From Streptosporangium sp. NBC_01755 (lineage in GTDB: Bacteria > Actinomycetota > Actinomycetes > Streptosporangiales > Streptosporangiaceae), in contig NZ_CP109131.1 in assembly GCF_035917995.1 (NCBI RefSeq), forward strand, positions 4,030,001 through 4,094,000: 64,000 nt of DNA, read 5' to 3'. Shown piece by piece: positions 32,696 through 42,658 of the stretch (within the stretch, counting starts at the first letter, position 1; each line of letters opens with the position of its first letter). The notes below the pieces were generated by a model that had not been told where the DNA came from, made no database searches, and was given only the letters and a program-made list of their open reading frames with translations. A program made the translations under genes and the position numbers.

Positions 32696-33421
32696 ATGAC
32701 GCGCGCTTCTCTGGACAAGCAGCCGCATGAGGTCGCCGCGATGTTCGATCGCACGGCCCGGCGGTACGACCTTGTCAACGACGTTATATCCCTGGGCCAG
32801 GTCCGGCTGTGGCGTAAGGCGACCGCCGCGGCCGTCGACGCGGGCCCCGGCGAGCTGGTCCTCGACCTCGGTGCGGGCACCGGTACGTCCACCGACTCGT
32901 TCACCTCGCTGGGCGCTCGCGCCATCGCCTCCGACTTCTCGCTCGGCATGCTGAGCACCGGGGTCAGGCGGAGGGGTGGCTCGGGCGTTTCCGGAGGGGG
33001 AGTGCGGGGTGTCAGCTTCATCGCGGGTGACGCGCTGCGGCTGCCCTTCGCCGACGACGTGTTCGACGCGGTGACGATCTCCACGGCGCTGCGCAACGTG
33101 CAGGACACCGGCCAGGCGCTGCGCGAGATGTGTCGGGTGGCCAAGCCGGGTGCGCGCCTGGTGATCCTGGAGTTCTCGCACCCGACGCCGAGGTCCTTCG
33201 ACCTCGTATACTCGCAGTACCTGATGAGGCTGATGCCGCGGGCGGCCAAGCTCTTCGGTTCCAACGACGACTCCTACGAGTATCTGGCGGAGTCGATCAG
33301 GGCCTGGCCGGACCAGGCGGGGCTGGCGAAGATCATTCAGGAAGCGGGCTGGGAACGGGTCGCCTGGCGCAATCTCTCGCTGGGCATCGTGGCCATCCAC
33401 CGTGCGTATAAGCCCGCGTAG
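32696..33421 (+). CDS. menG: Demethylmenaquinone methyltransferase
   Basis: 241 residues from the ATG at 32696. It shows the UbiE/MenG signature: [18 protein letters not shown], the SAM motif [11 protein letters not shown], a central motif I-S-T-A-L-R-N-V, and the C-terminal L-G-I-V-A-I-H. It methylates demethylmenaquinone in the last step of menaquinone synthesis. An Arg/Gly-rich insert ([14 protein letters not shown]) sits after the SAM domain start. The next operon holds quinone-tail genes and complex I. Confidence 0.93.
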   Translation: MTRASLDKQPHEVAAMFDRTARRYDLVNDVISLGQVRLWRKATAAAVDAGPGELVLDLGAGTGTSTDSFTSLGARAIASDFSLGMLSTGVRRRGGSGVSGGGVRGVSFIAGDALRLPFADDVFDAVTISTALRNVQDTGQALREMCRVAKPGARLVILEFSHPTPRSFDLVYSQYLMRLMPRAAKLFGSNDDSYEYLAESIRAWPDQAGLAKIIQEAGWERVAWRNLSLGIVAIHRAYKPA

Positions 33422-33450
33422 AAGATTGGCGGGCGATAGCAGTACCCACC

Positions 33451-33480
33451 TGACACTTTGCCCCGCAAAGGCGTTAGACT
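33451..33480 (+). promoter_or_regulatory. Putative promoter of the reductase-nuo operon
   Basis: TGACAC (33451-33456) and TAGACT (33475-33480) have an 18-base spacer. Transcription would begin near 33487, so the Rex operator at 33496-33511 would lie just downstream of the start site and could block elongation or open-complex formation. Confidence 0.45.
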
Positions 33481-33495
33481 TCGGGCCGACAAGTT

Positions 33496-33511
33496 TGTGA
33501 AGCCCTTCACA
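33496..33511 (+). promoter_or_regulatory. Rex operator upstream of the reductase-nuo operon
   Basis: TGTGAAGCCCTTCACA; with flanks it reads TTTGTGAAGCCCTTCACAAA, a near-perfect 20-base dyad and an excellent match to the Rex consensus. It lies 62 bases before the reductase start. Rex is known to repress nuo in Streptomyces, so this links complex I expression to NADH level. Confidence 0.9.
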
Positions 33512-33572
33512 AAGGATCGAAAAGGCCCCTTACCCCGAGGCCCCCAGAGCTTTGTAGGACAGGACAGGTCCC

Positions 33573-34850
33573 GTGACCGTGCCAGCCGCCAGACAGCGGA
33601 ATGTCGCTGAGGCTGACGCCGACGTCATCGTCGTCGGCGCCGGGCCCGCCGGTTCGACAACCGCTTTTCATCTCGCGCAGGCCGGACTTGACGTCCTGCT
33701 GCTCGAGAAGACCACCTTCCCCCGTGAGAAAGTCTGCGGCGACGGGCTGACGCCCCGAGCGGTCAAGCAGCTCATCGCCATGGGGATCGACGTCGACGCC
33801 CCCGGGTGGGTCCGTAACAAGGGCCTGCGCGTGGTCGGCGGCGGGATGCGTTTCGAACTCGACTGGCCGGAGCTGGCGAGCTACCCGGACTTCGGCCTGG
33901 TCCGCACCCGCCAGGACTTCGACGAGATCCTGGCCGGCAACGCGGTCAGGGCGGGTGCCCGCCTGCTGCAGGGGGTCAACGTCACGGCCCCGATCCTGGA
34001 CGACCGCAGCGGGCACATCGTCGGCGTCCTCGCCAAGCAGAACGGCGAGGAGGTCGCCTACCGCTCCAGGCTGGTGGTCGCCGCCGACGGGAACTCCACC
34101 CGGATCTCCCTGGCGATGGGGCTGCACAAGCGCGAGGACCGCCCGATGGGCGTCGCGGTGCGGACGTATTTCAAGAGCCCCCGCCATGACGACGACTACC
34201 TGGAGACCTGGCTGGAGCTGTGGGACGGCGACACCCTGCTGCCCGGCTACGGCTGGATCTTCGGCGTCGGCGACGGCACGTCCAATGTGGGCCTCGGGCT
34301 GCTGAACACCAGCGACTCCTTCAAGGGCATGGACTACCGAGACCTGCTCAAGCGCTGGGTGAAGGGCATGCCGGCCGAGTGGGGCTATGTCGAGGAGAAC
34401 ATGACGGCCCCCATCAGGGGCGCCGCGCTGCCGATGGCCTTCAACCGCCAGCCGCACTACACGCGGGGTCTGGTGCTGGTGGGCGACGCCGGCGGGATGA
34501 TCAACCCGTTCAACGGCGAGGGCATCGCGTACGCGATGGAGAGTGGCCACGTCGCGGCCGAGATGATCGTCCAGGCGCTGGGCAGGGTCACCCCCGCCCA
34601 GCGGGAACGTGTGCTGCGGGCCTACCCGCATACACTGAAGGACGCCTACGGCGGCTACTTCACCCTTGGCCGTGGCTTCGTCGAGCTCATCGGGCACCGC
34701 GGTGTGATGAACTTCGCCACGCGTCACGCGCTGCCGCACCCCCGCTTGATGAGGTTCGCCCTCAAACTCCTTGCTAATCTCACCGACCGGCGGGGTGATG
34801 CGTCGGACCGCATCATCAACGCCCTGTCGAAGGTGGCGCCACCGGCATGA
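33573..34850 (+). CDS. Geranylgeranyl reductase family FAD protein (MenJ-like menaquinone reductase suspected)
   Basis: 425 residues from a GTG. FAD-binding motif V-I-V-V-G-A-G-P-A-G-S-T-T-A near residue 18, G-D-G-L-T-P-R-A (about 54) and L-V-G-D-A-G-G-M-I-N-P-F-N-G-E-G (about 305) define the family. In mycobacteria the homologue MenJ saturates an isoprene of menaquinone. Here it lies between menG and the nuo genes, and a polyprenyl synthase ends the same operon, so quinone-tail reduction is the likely role. Archaeal-type lipid reduction is less likely. Confidence 0.85.
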   Translation: MTVPAARQRNVAEADADVIVVGAGPAGSTTAFHLAQAGLDVLLLEKTTFPREKVCGDGLTPRAVKQLIAMGIDVDAPGWVRNKGLRVVGGGMRFELDWPELASYPDFGLVRTRQDFDEILAGNAVRAGARLLQGVNVTAPILDDRSGHIVGVLAKQNGEEVAYRSRLVVAADGNSTRISLAMGLHKREDRPMGVAVRTYFKSPRHDDDYLETWLELWDGDTLLPGYGWIFGVGDGTSNVGLGLLNTSDSFKGMDYRDLLKRWVKGMPAEWGYVEENMTAPIRGAALPMAFNRQPHYTRGLVLVGDAGGMINPFNGEGIAYAMESGHVAAEMIVQALGRVTPAQRERVLRAYPHTLKDAYGGYFTLGRGFVELIGHRGVMNFATRHALPHPRLMRFALKLLANLTDRRGDASDRIINALSKVAPPA

Positions 34851-34969
34851 GCTCAACGAACGCCGAACACCTGGGACTCAGGGCGATGATCGCCCTGCCT
34901 GGACTTTCGAAATACACCAACATGCAGAGCTACGCGCCGGCGCGCGTGGAGATGGGAGAGGAGGCGTAG
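34847..34969 (+). CDS. Candidate 40-residue small protein before nuoA
   Basis: An ATG at 34847 overlaps the reductase stop (ATGA). The frame stays open and ends at TAG 34967-34969, two bases before the nuoA ATG. The product ([20 protein letters not shown]...) has no recognised domain. It may serve mainly to carry ribosomes to the nuoA ribosome site, which lies within its end. About 80% GC at third codon positions. Confidence 0.35.
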   Translation: MSSTNAEHLGLRAMIALPGLSKYTNMQSYAPARVEMGEEA

Positions 34970-34971
34970 CG

Positions 34972-35331
34972 ATGGAGCTGTACGCACCCATCCTGGTGCT
35001 CGCCGTTCTCGCGGCGGGATTTGCGATCTTCTCGGTGACGATCGCCCCCTTCACCGGTCCCAAGCGCTGGAACCGCGCGAAACTCGACGCCTACGAATGC
35101 GGTATCGAGCCGACGCCCCAGCCCGTGGGAGGAGGCCGTTTCCCGCTGAAGTACATGATCACCGCGATGCTGTTCATCGTGTTCGACATCGAGATCATCT
35201 TCCTCTATCCGTGGGCTGTCGCGTTCGACCAGCTCGGGATGTTCGGGCTGGTCGAGATGATGCTGTTCATCGTCACCGTGCTCGTGGCCTACACGTACGT
35301 GTGGCGCCGCAAGGGTCTGGACTGGGACTAG
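34972..35331 (+). CDS. nuoA: NADH-quinone oxidoreductase subunit A
   Basis: 119 residues, three membrane helices. The family loop Y-E-C-G-I-E-P-T (Cys at residue 42) and [14 protein letters not shown] are present. It is part of the membrane arm close to the quinone site of complex I. Strong GGAG ribosome site. Confidence 0.97.
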   Translation: MELYAPILVLAVLAAGFAIFSVTIAPFTGPKRWNRAKLDAYECGIEPTPQPVGGGRFPLKYMITAMLFIVFDIEIIFLYPWAVAFDQLGMFGLVEMMLFIVTVLVAYTYVWRRKGLDWD

Positions 35332-35333
35332 AT

Positions 35334-35885
35334 ATGGGACTTGAAGAGAAACTTCCGAGCGGGTTCATGCTCAGCACGGTCGAGCAGGTCGCCGGCTGGG
35401 CACGTAAGAACTCCGTCTGGCCGGCCACCTTCGGTCTTGCCTGCTGTGCCATCGAGCTGATGTCCACCGGTGGTCCCAAGCACGACCTGGCGCGCTTCGG
35501 CATGGAGCGCGCTTCGGCGTCTCCGCGCCAGGCCGACCTGATGATCGTGGCGGGCCGGCTGTCGCAGAAGATGGCCCCGGTGCTGCGCCAGATCTACGAC
35601 CAGATGGCCGAGCCCAAGTGGGTCATCGCCATGGGCGTCTGCGCCTCCAGCGGCGGCATGTTCAACAACTACGCGATCGTGCAGGGCGTCGACCACGTGG
35701 TCCCCGTCGACATCTACCTGCCCGGCTGCCCGCCGAGGCCCGAGATGCTCATCGACGCGATCGTCAAGCTACACGACAAGATCCAGAACACGAAGTTCGG
35801 CGCGCACCGCGCCAAGCAGATCGACGAGCTCGAACTGCGGGCACTGCGGACGTTGCCGCTGATCGACCAGGGAACCGCGAAATGA
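35334..35885 (+). CDS. nuoB: NADH-quinone oxidoreductase subunit B
   Basis: 183 residues. Ligands of the N2 [4Fe-4S] cluster are visible: L-A-C-C-A-I-E-L-M (adjacent cysteines at about 36-37), G-V-C-A-S-S-G-G (about 102) and L-P-G-C-P-P-R-P (about 132). It passes electrons to the quinone at the junction of the two arms. It starts two bases after nuoA. Confidence 0.98.
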   Translation: MGLEEKLPSGFMLSTVEQVAGWARKNSVWPATFGLACCAIELMSTGGPKHDLARFGMERASASPRQADLMIVAGRLSQKMAPVLRQIYDQMAEPKWVIAMGVCASSGGMFNNYAIVQGVDHVVPVDIYLPGCPPRPEMLIDAIVKLHDKIQNTKFGAHRAKQIDELELRALRTLPLIDQGTAK

Positions 35886-35929
35886 GAAGCGAAACCCACG
35901 CGGCGAACGAGGAGCGGTAGGCGACCGAC

Positions 35930-36607
35930 ATGAGCACTGAAAACCTCCCGGAGGTCCCGGAGGAGCCCATCGCCCGCCTGGGCATGTTCGGCACCTCGGG
36001 TACCGGAGACACCTCGGGCTACGGCCGCCTCGTCGTGCGGCGCAAGCCAGAGCTCTCCACCCCCCGCCCGTACGGCGGTTACTTCGACACCGTCGCCGAC
36101 GAGCTGGAGCGCGCCCTCGGCGGCGACTTCGCCGACGCGGTGGAGCGCGTGGTCGTCGACCGCGGCGAGCTGACCTTCCACGTCAGGCGCGAGCGCCTGC
36201 TCGACGTCGTCAGGGCGCTGCGTGACGACGCCGCCCTGCGCTTCGAGCTCTCGCTCGGCGTGTCCGGTGTGCACTACCCCCACCTGGCGGGTCAGGAGCT
36301 GCACGCGGTGATCCACCTGTGCTCGATCACGCACAACCGCCGCCTGCGCGTCGAGGTCTCCTGCCCCGACGACGACCGGCACATTCCCTCCACGGTCTCC
36401 GTCTACCCGACGCACGACTGGCACGAGCGCGAGACCTGGGACTTCTTCGGCATCGTCTTCGACGGACACCCGGCGCTGACCCGCATCATGATGCCCGACG
36501 ACTGGGACGGCCACCCCCAGCGCAAGGACTACCCGCTCGGCGGCATCCCGGTCGAGTACCGCGGCGCCGAGATTCCCGCGCCGGACCAGAGGAGGTCTTA
36601 CACGTGA
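35930..36607 (+). CDS. nuoC: NADH-quinone oxidoreductase subunit C
   Basis: 225 residues. The 30-kDa subunit signature [10 protein letters not shown]-x-F-x-G-H-P and R-x-D-W-D-G-H-P-x-R-K-D-Y-P-L is near the C-terminus. A Gly/Thr-rich N-terminal extension is present. Separate from nuoD, unlike enterobacteria, and overlapping it by 4 bases. A 12-codon frame (35882-35920, ATGA with nuoB) fills most of the 44-base gap before it. Confidence 0.97.
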   Translation: MSTENLPEVPEEPIARLGMFGTSGTGDTSGYGRLVVRRKPELSTPRPYGGYFDTVADELERALGGDFADAVERVVVDRGELTFHVRRERLLDVVRALRDDAALRFELSLGVSGVHYPHLAGQELHAVIHLCSITHNRRLRVEVSCPDDDRHIPSTVSVYPTHDWHERETWDFFGIVFDGHPALTRIMMPDDWDGHPQRKDYPLGGIPVEYRGAEIPAPDQRRSYT

Positions 36608-37929
36608 GCACCTTTAACGAGGAGGCCGCCGAGGGCACGGTCTACACCGTCTCCGGCAACGACTGGTCGGAACTGCTCGAAACCCTCACCGGCCAGCAGG
36701 ACGAGCAGCTCGTCATCAACATGGGGCCCCAGCACCCGTCCACGCACGGCGTGCTCCGCCTGATCCTGAACCTGGACGGCGAGACGGTCACCGAGGCGCG
36801 CACGGTCATCGGCTACCTGCACACCGGCATCGAGAAGAACCTCGAGTTCCGGACGTGGACCCAGGGGACGACGTTCGTCACCCGGATGGACTACCTGGCG
36901 CCGATCTTCAACGAGACCGCCTACTGCATGGGCGTCGAGAGGCTGCTGGGCATCACCGACCGGGTCCCCGAGCGGGCCCAGGCCATCCGGGTGATGATGA
37001 TGGAGCTCACCCGGATCTCCTCGCACATGGTGGCCATCGGCACCTTCGGCATGGAGCTGGGCGCGACCACGCCGTTCCTCTTCGGGTCCCGCGAGCGCGA
37101 GATGGTGCTCGACGTGATGGAGTACATCACCGGCCTGCGGATGAACATGGCCTACGTCCGGCCCGGCGGCGTCTCCGTCGACCTGCCGGCCGGCGCCGTC
37201 GACAAGGTCGGCGAGCTGCTCAAGGTCATGCCGGGGCGCATCAAGGACATGCGCAAGATGCTCGACGCGAACCCGGTCTACCTGGCCCGGACCAAGGACG
37301 TCGCCTACCTCGACCTCACCGGCTGCATGGCGCTGGGCGTCACCGGCCCGATGCTGCGGGCCGCGGGCCTGCCGTGGGACCTGCGCAAGTCGCAGCCCTA
37401 CTGCGGCTACGAGACCTACGAGTTCGACGTCCCGACGGAGAAGACCGCCGACGTCTACGGCCGCTACCTGGTACGGGTGGCCGAGATGGAGGAGTCGCTC
37501 AAGATCATTGAGCAGGCTCTCGACCGACTCTCGGGCCCGCTCAAGGGCGGCCGGGTGATGGTCGACGACAAGAAGATCGGCTGGCCCGCGCAGCTCGCGC
37601 TCGGCCCCGACGGCCTGGGCAACTCGCCCGACCACATCGCGCACATCATGAGCGGCTCCATGGAGGCGCTGATCCACCACTTCAAGCTGGTGACCGAGGG
37701 CTTCAGGGTCCCGGCGGGGCAGGCGTACGCCTCGGTCGAGTCGCCCCGCGGCGAGCTCGGCGCCCACGTGGTCAGCGACGGGGGCACCCGCCCCTACCGT
37801 GTGCACTTCCGCGATCCGTCCTTCACGAACCTGCAGGCCATGCCCGCGACGTGCGAGGGCGGCATGGTCGCCGACGTCATCTCGGCGGTGGCCTCGATCG
37901 ACCCGGTGATGGGAGGCGTCGACCGATGA
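36604..37929 (+). CDS. nuoD: NADH-quinone oxidoreductase subunit D
   Basis: 441 residues from a GTG overlapping the nuoC stop. 49-kDa subunit motifs: [14 protein letters not shown] (quinone-site His and Tyr region), G-Y-L-H-T-G-I-E-K, and C-terminal D-P-V-M-G-G-V-D-R. It forms the quinone-reduction site with NuoB. Confidence 0.98.
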   Translation: MSTFNEEAAEGTVYTVSGNDWSELLETLTGQQDEQLVINMGPQHPSTHGVLRLILNLDGETVTEARTVIGYLHTGIEKNLEFRTWTQGTTFVTRMDYLAPIFNETAYCMGVERLLGITDRVPERAQAIRVMMMELTRISSHMVAIGTFGMELGATTPFLFGSREREMVLDVMEYITGLRMNMAYVRPGGVSVDLPAGAVDKVGELLKVMPGRIKDMRKMLDANPVYLARTKDVAYLDLTGCMALGVTGPMLRAAGLPWDLRKSQPYCGYETYEFDVPTEKTADVYGRYLVRVAEMEESLKIIEQALDRLSGPLKGGRVMVDDKKIGWPAQLALGPDGLGNSPDHIAHIMSGSMEALIHHFKLVTEGFRVPAGQAYASVESPRGELGAHVVSDGGTRPYRVHFRDPSFTNLQAMPATCEGGMVADVISAVASIDPVMGGVDR

Positions 37930-38678
37930 GCACGCCCGACGAGAGAGCGGTTGCCGACGGTGCGCCGGTGGGCGGGCAGAGCACCCCGTCGAGCAACGAG
38001 GAGGTGAGCGCGACCATGACCAAGGGGTACGCGCCGGAAGTGCGCGAGCGCCTGGAGCGCGACGCCAAGGAGATCATCGGCCGCTACCCCAGGCCGCGGT
38101 CGGCACTGCTCCCCCTGCTGCACCTGGTGCAGTCCGAGGACGGCTACGTCTCCGACAACGGTCACGAGTTCTGCGCCGAGATACTCGGGCTGAGCAAGGC
38201 CGAGGTCGTGGGCGTCTCCACCTTCTACACGATGTACAAGCGCAGGCCGATGGGCCGATATCACGTGGGCGTGTGCGTCAACACGCTCTGCGCGGTCATG
38301 GGCGGCGACCAGATCTGGGACGAGCTCTCCGAGCACGCCGGTGTCGGTCACGACGAGACGACCCCGGACGGGAAGATCTCGCTGGAGCGGCTGGAGTGCA
38401 ACGCCGCCTGCGACTTCGCCCCGGTGATGATGGTCAACTGGGAGTTCTTCGACAACCAGACACCGGCCTCGGCCAAGCAACTCGTCGACGACCTCAGGGA
38501 CGGCAAGGAGCCCTCGCCGACCCGGGGTCCGAAGAAGCTCTGCACGTTCAAGGAGGCCTCGCGGGTACTCTCGGGCCTGCCCGACGGTCTGGCCGGTGAC
38601 GGCCCCTCGGCGGCGGGTCCCTCACTGGAGGGCCTGAAGATCGCTAAGGCCAACGGGTGGAAGGCTCCCGAGGCGTGA
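37926..38678 (+). CDS. nuoE: NADH-quinone oxidoreductase subunit E
   Basis: 250 residues from an ATG overlapping the nuoD stop (ATGA); an internal ATG at 38016 with a GAGGAGG site would give 220 residues. The 24-kDa subunit [2Fe-2S] ligands appear as [12 protein letters not shown] and [14 protein letters not shown]. It pairs with NuoF in the NADH-oxidising module. Confidence 0.96.
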   Translation: MSTPDERAVADGAPVGGQSTPSSNEEVSATMTKGYAPEVRERLERDAKEIIGRYPRPRSALLPLLHLVQSEDGYVSDNGHEFCAEILGLSKAEVVGVSTFYTMYKRRPMGRYHVGVCVNTLCAVMGGDQIWDELSEHAGVGHDETTPDGKISLERLECNAACDFAPVMMVNWEFFDNQTPASAKQLVDDLRDGKEPSPTRGPKKLCTFKEASRVLSGLPDGLAGDGPSAAGPSLEGLKIAKANGWKAPEA

Positions 38679-38680
38679 AC

Positions 38681-38758
38681 GGGCGCGAGGTCGACATGAT
38701 CGGGCAAGTCGGCGCGTGCGGGCGCGAGGTCAACATGATCGGGCGAGCCGGCGCGTGC
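38681..38758 (+). repeat. 39-bp tandem repeat between nuoE and nuoF
   Basis: Two units (38681-38719 and 38720-38758) differ at three positions; a truncated third begins at 38759. 39 bases is 13 codons, so the repeat is frame-neutral. Confidence 0.85.
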
Positions 38759-38836
38759 GGGCGCGACGGGCGAGCAGGTAGGCACGGCGCGGCCTCGTCA
38801 CGGAGCGACGGGCTGCCAGGCGAGGAGACGAAGTGA
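38696..38836 (+). CDS. Candidate 46-residue small protein with Cys-containing repeat, before nuoF
   Basis: From ATG 38696 the frame reads M-I-G-Q-V-G-A-C-G-R-E-V-N, then M-I-G-R-A-G-A-C-G-R-D, and ends in TGA overlapping the nuoF GTG (GTGA). It is built from the 39-bp repeat. No ribosome site is obvious. It may be a translated coupling peptide or a chance frame. Confidence 0.3.
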   Translation: MIGQVGACGREVNMIGRAGACGRDGRAGRHGAASSRSDGLPGEETK

Positions 38837-40119
38837 CCACTCTCACCCCGGTTCTCACCGCGAACTGGGACCAGCCGAACTCCTTCACCCTGGAGGGCTA
38901 CGGCGACTACTCGGCGGCCAAGAAGGCGCTGGGCATGGATCCCGACGCGGTCATTCAGGTCGTCAAGGACTCCGGGCTGCGCGGCCGAGGCGGTGCGGGC
39001 TTCCCCACCGGCATGAAGTGGGGCTTCATCCCCCAGGGGGACGGCAAGCCGCACTATCTGGTGGTCAACGCCGACGAGTCCGAGCCCGGCACGTGCAAGG
39101 ACATCCCGACGATGATGGCCAACCCGCACGCGCTGGTCGAGGGCATCATCATCACCGCGTACGCGATCCGGGCCAACCACGCCTTCATCTACGTGCGCGG
39201 CGAGGTGCTGCACGTCATCCGCCGCCTGCAGGCGGCCGTGGCCGAGGCGTACGCCAAGGGCTACCTCGGCACCGACCTCTTCGGCACCGGCTTCAACCTG
39301 GAGCTCGTCGTGCACAGCGGGGCGGGCGCCTACATCTGCGGCGAGGAGACGGCGCTGCTCGACTCGCTGGAGGGCTATCGCGGCCAACCTCGGCTCAAGC
39401 CCCCCTTCCCCGCCGTGGCGGGTCTCTACGCCTCGCCCACCGTGGTCAACAACGTCGAGTCGGTCGCGAGTGTTCCCTCGATCATCGCCAACGGCGCCGA
39501 CTGGTTCGCCGGGATGGGCACCGAGAAGTCCAAGGGCTTCGGCATCTTCTCGCTGAGCGGCCACGTGACCCGGCCCGGCCAGTACGAGGCTCCCCTCGGC
39601 ATCACGCTGCGCGAGCTGCTTGAGATGTCGGGCGGCATCAGGGAGGGCCACCGGCTCAAGTTCTGGACCCCCGGAGGGTCGAGCACCCCGATCTTCACGG
39701 ACGAGCACCTGGACGTCCCGCTGGACTTCGAGTCCGTCGGCGCCAAGGGCTCGATGCTCGGCACCCGGGCACTGCAGATCTTCGACGAGACCACCTGCGT
39801 GGTGCGCGCCGTGCTCCGCTGGACCGAGTTCTACGCGCACGAGTCCTGCGGCAAGTGCACCCCCTGCCGGGAGGGCACCTACTGGCTCAAGCAGGTGCTC
39901 AAGCGGCTGGAGAAGGGCCAGGGCAGCGAAGAGGACCTGACCACGATCACCGACATCGCCGACAACATCCTGGGCCGCTCCTTCTGCGCCCTGGGTGACG
40001 GTGCCACCAGCCCCATCCACTCGTCGGTGAAGTATTTCCGCGACGAATACCTCAAGCACTTCGAGATCGGCGGCTGCCCGTTCGATCACGCCCCGTCCAC
40101 GGTGTGGGGGGCGAAGTGA
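38833..40119 (+). CDS. nuoF: NADH-quinone oxidoreductase subunit F
   Basis: 428 residues from a GTG. FMN/NADH site: [16 protein letters not shown] (about 55-70) and [11 protein letters not shown]3 [4Fe-4S] ligands: [13 protein letters not shown] (about 337-349) plus C in F-C-A-L-G-D. It oxidises NADH and passes electrons to FMN. Confidence 0.98.
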   Translation: MTTLTPVLTANWDQPNSFTLEGYGDYSAAKKALGMDPDAVIQVVKDSGLRGRGGAGFPTGMKWGFIPQGDGKPHYLVVNADESEPGTCKDIPTMMANPHALVEGIIITAYAIRANHAFIYVRGEVLHVIRRLQAAVAEAYAKGYLGTDLFGTGFNLELVVHSGAGAYICGEETALLDSLEGYRGQPRLKPPFPAVAGLYASPTVVNNVESVASVPSIIANGADWFAGMGTEKSKGFGIFSLSGHVTRPGQYEAPLGITLRELLEMSGGIREGHRLKFWTPGGSSTPIFTDEHLDVPLDFESVGAKGSMLGTRALQIFDETTCVVRAVLRWTEFYAHESCGKCTPCREGTYWLKQVLKRLEKGQGSEEDLTTITDIADNILGRSFCALGDGATSPIHSSVKYFRDEYLKHFEIGGCPFDHAPSTVWGAK

Positions 40120-40186
40120 ACGCGCGCGGGAAGGCAACCGGCAAGCACAGCACCGTCTCGGTCGCCAGGCCGACGGAGGAGACGCC

Positions 40187-42658
40187 ATGACCGTCGAAGC
40201 CACCACTCCGGCGCAGGCGCCGGTGAACCTGGTCACCGTCACCATCGACGGCTTCCAGGTGAGCGTCCCGAAGGGCACGCTGATCATCCGGGCGGCCGAG
40301 CTGCTCGGCATCCAGATCCCCCGGTTCTGTGACCATCCGCTGCTGGAGCCGGCCGCCAACTGCCGCCAGTGCCTGGTGGACATCCCCGACGCCGGCAACG
40401 GCCGGGGGTTCCCCAAGCCGCAGCCCTCCTGCGCGATCGAGGTCGCCGAGGGCATGGTCGTCCAGACCCAGCTCACCTCGCCGGTCGCGGAGAAGGCGCA
40501 GCGCGGTGTCATGGAGCTGCTGCTGCTGAACCACCCGCTGGACTGCCCGGTCTGCGACAAGGGCGGCGAGTGCCCGCTGCAGAACCAGGCCATGTCCAAC
40601 GGCCAGGGCGAGAGCCGCTTCGTGGAGAAGAAGCGGACCTTCGACAAGCCGGTCGCGCTCTCCTCGGAGGTGCTGCTCGACCGCGAGCGCTGCGTCCAGT
40701 GCGCGCGCTGCATCCGCTTCTCCGACGAGATCGCCGGCGACCCGCTCATCGACTTCTTCGAGCGCGGGGCCAAGGAGCAGGTCGGAGCCGCGGACGGACG
40801 TCCGTTCGAGTCCTACTTCTCCGGCAACACGGTGCAGATCTGCCCGGTCGGCGCGCTGACCGGTGCCGCCTACCGTTTCCAGGCCCGCCCGTTCGACCTG
40901 GTCTCCACGCCCAGTGCCTGTGAGCACTGCGCCGGCGGCTGCTCCCTGCGCACCGACCACCGGCGAGGCAAGGTCACCCGCCGCCTGGCCGGGGACGACC
41001 CCGAGGTCAACGAGGAGTGGAACTGCGACAAGGGTCGCTGGGCCTTCACCTACGCGACCCAGCCCGACCGGCTGAAGACCCCCCTCGTCCGTGACGAGGA
41101 GGGTCGCCTGGTCCCGGCCTCCTGGCCCGAGGCGTTCGCCGCCGCCGCCAAGGGGCTGTCCGCGGCGCGCGGGCGCGCGGGCGTGCTCGTCGGCGGTCGC
41201 GTCACCGTCGAGGAGGCGTACGCGTACTCGAAGTTCGCCCGGCTCGCGCTCGGGACGAACGACATCGACTTCCGCGCCAGGCCGCACTCCGAGGAGGAGG
41301 CGCGCTTCCTGGCGTACGCCGTCGCCGGCAAGGGCATCGAGGTGCGCTACGCCGATCTGGAGAAGGCTCCGGCGGTGCTGCTGGCGGGCTTCGAGCCCGA
41401 CGAGGAGTCGCCGATCGTCTTCCTGCGCCTGCGCAAGGCATGGCGGAAGAAGGGGCTGAAGGTCTTCTCCGTCGCGCCGTTCGCCGGCCCCGGGCTGGCC
41501 AAGATGGGCGGCACGCTGATCCCGGCGGTGCCGGGCACCGAGACCGCCGTCCTGGACGACCTGGCCGCCGTCGACGTGATGGCCGCCGAGGCGATCAGGC
41601 AGCCGGGAGCGATCATCCTGGCCGGTGAGCGCCTCGCCACCGTGCCCGGTGCGCTGTCGGCACTGCTGCGGCTCGCCGAGTCCAGCGGTGCCGGGCTGGC
41701 CTGGATCCCGCGCCGCGCCGGTGAGCGCGGAGCCATCGAGGCCGGGGCGCTGCCGAACCTGCTGCCGATCGGCCGCCCGGTCGACGACGAGACCGCCCGC
41801 GCCGAGGTGGCCAGGGCCTGGGACGTCACCTCGCTGCCCGAGGGCGAGGGCCGCGACACCACCGCCATGCTGGCGGCGGCGCTCGACGGGCAACTCGACG
41901 CCCTCGTCGTCGCGGGTGTCGACCCCTACGACCTGGCCGCGCCGCAGGCGGCCCTGCTGGCCCTGGAGAACACCCCGTTCATCGTGAGCCTGGAGCAGCG
42001 CGCCAGCGCGGTCACCGACCGCGCCGACGTGGTGCTCCCCGTCGCCGTGGTGGCCGAGAAGTCGGGCACCTTCGTCGACTGGGAGGGGCGCGGGCGCTCC
42101 TTCGAGGAGGCACTCGGGGTTCCGGGGATCATGAGTGACCTGCGGGTCGTCTCGGCGATCGCCGACGCCATGGACGTGCACCTCGGCCTGCCCGACCCCG
42201 CCGCGGCCCGCCGCGAGATCGGTGCGATCGGCGCGTGGCGCGGCCCCAGGGCCCCCGCTCCCAGGGTGAGCGGTCAGGAGGCCGCCAGGCCGCAGGCGGG
42301 GGAGGCGGTCCTGGCCAGCTGGCACCTGCTGCTCGACGACGGCCGCCTGCAGGCCGGCGAGCCGTACCTGGCGGGCACCGCCCGTCCCGGCGTGGCGCTG
42401 GTGTCCGAGGCCACCGCCGCCGAGTGCGGCCTCACCGAGGGCGGCGAGGTGGTCGTCGGCACCGAGCACGGCTCGTTGAGCCTGCCCGTGCGGATCGCGG
42501 ACCTGCCCGACCGGGTGGTGTGGCTGCCGGCCAACTCCGACGGCCGCTCGGTCACCCGTGACCTGCACGCCGTCGCCGGTGACGTGGTCAGGGTCGGCGC
42601 GGTGGGCACTACGGCCGGCGAGGCAAGCGCCGCCGGCGAAGCTAACGAGGAGCGGTAA
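40187..42658 (+). CDS. nuoG: NADH-quinone oxidoreductase subunit G
   Basis: 823 residues. N-terminal [2Fe-2S] ferredoxin domain (C-D-H-P-L...C-R-Q-C-L-V-D), then [17 protein letters not shown] and [10 protein letters not shown] cluster sites, a further [11 protein letters not shown] site, and a long molybdopterin-oxidoreductase-like domain. It conducts electrons from FMN towards NuoB. A 24-codon frame (GTG 40116 to TGA 40190) spans the gap from nuoF with overlaps on both sides. Confidence 0.97.
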   Translation: MTVEATTPAQAPVNLVTVTIDGFQVSVPKGTLIIRAAELLGIQIPRFCDHPLLEPAANCRQCLVDIPDAGNGRGFPKPQPSCAIEVAEGMVVQTQLTSPVAEKAQRGVMELLLLNHPLDCPVCDKGGECPLQNQAMSNGQGESRFVEKKRTFDKPVALSSEVLLDRERCVQCARCIRFSDEIAGDPLIDFFERGAKEQVGAADGRPFESYFSGNTVQICPVGALTGAAYRFQARPFDLVSTPSACEHCAGGCSLRTDHRRGKVTRRLAGDDPEVNEEWNCDKGRWAFTYATQPDRLKTPLVRDEEGRLVPASWPEAFAAAAKGLSAARGRAGVLVGGRVTVEEAYAYSKFARLALGTNDIDFRARPHSEEEARFLAYAVAGKGIEVRYADLEKAPAVLLAGFEPDEESPIVFLRLRKAWRKKGLKVFSVAPFAGPGLAKMGGTLIPAVPGTETAVLDDLAAVDVMAAEAIRQPGAIILAGERLATVPGALSALLRLAESSGAGLAWIPRRAGERGAIEAGALPNLLPIGRPVDDETARAEVARAWDVTSLPEGEGRDTTAMLAAALDGQLDALVVAGVDPYDLAAPQAALLALENTPFIVSLEQRASAVTDRADVVLPVAVVAEKSGTFVDWEGRGRSFEEALGVPGIMSDLRVVSAIADAMDVHLGLPDPAAARREIGAIGAWRGPRAPAPRVSGQEAARPQAGEAVLASWHLLLDDGRLQAGEPYLAGTARPGVALVSEATAAECGLTEGGEVVVGTEHGSLSLPVRIADLPDRVVWLPANSDGRSVTRDLHAVAGDVVRVGAVGTTAGEASAAGEANEER

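Noticed and set aside
38644-42568. Long minus-strand open frames over nuoF and nuoG
   Set aside because: Typical shadow frames of GC-rich coding DNA; the plus-strand genes are unmistakable.
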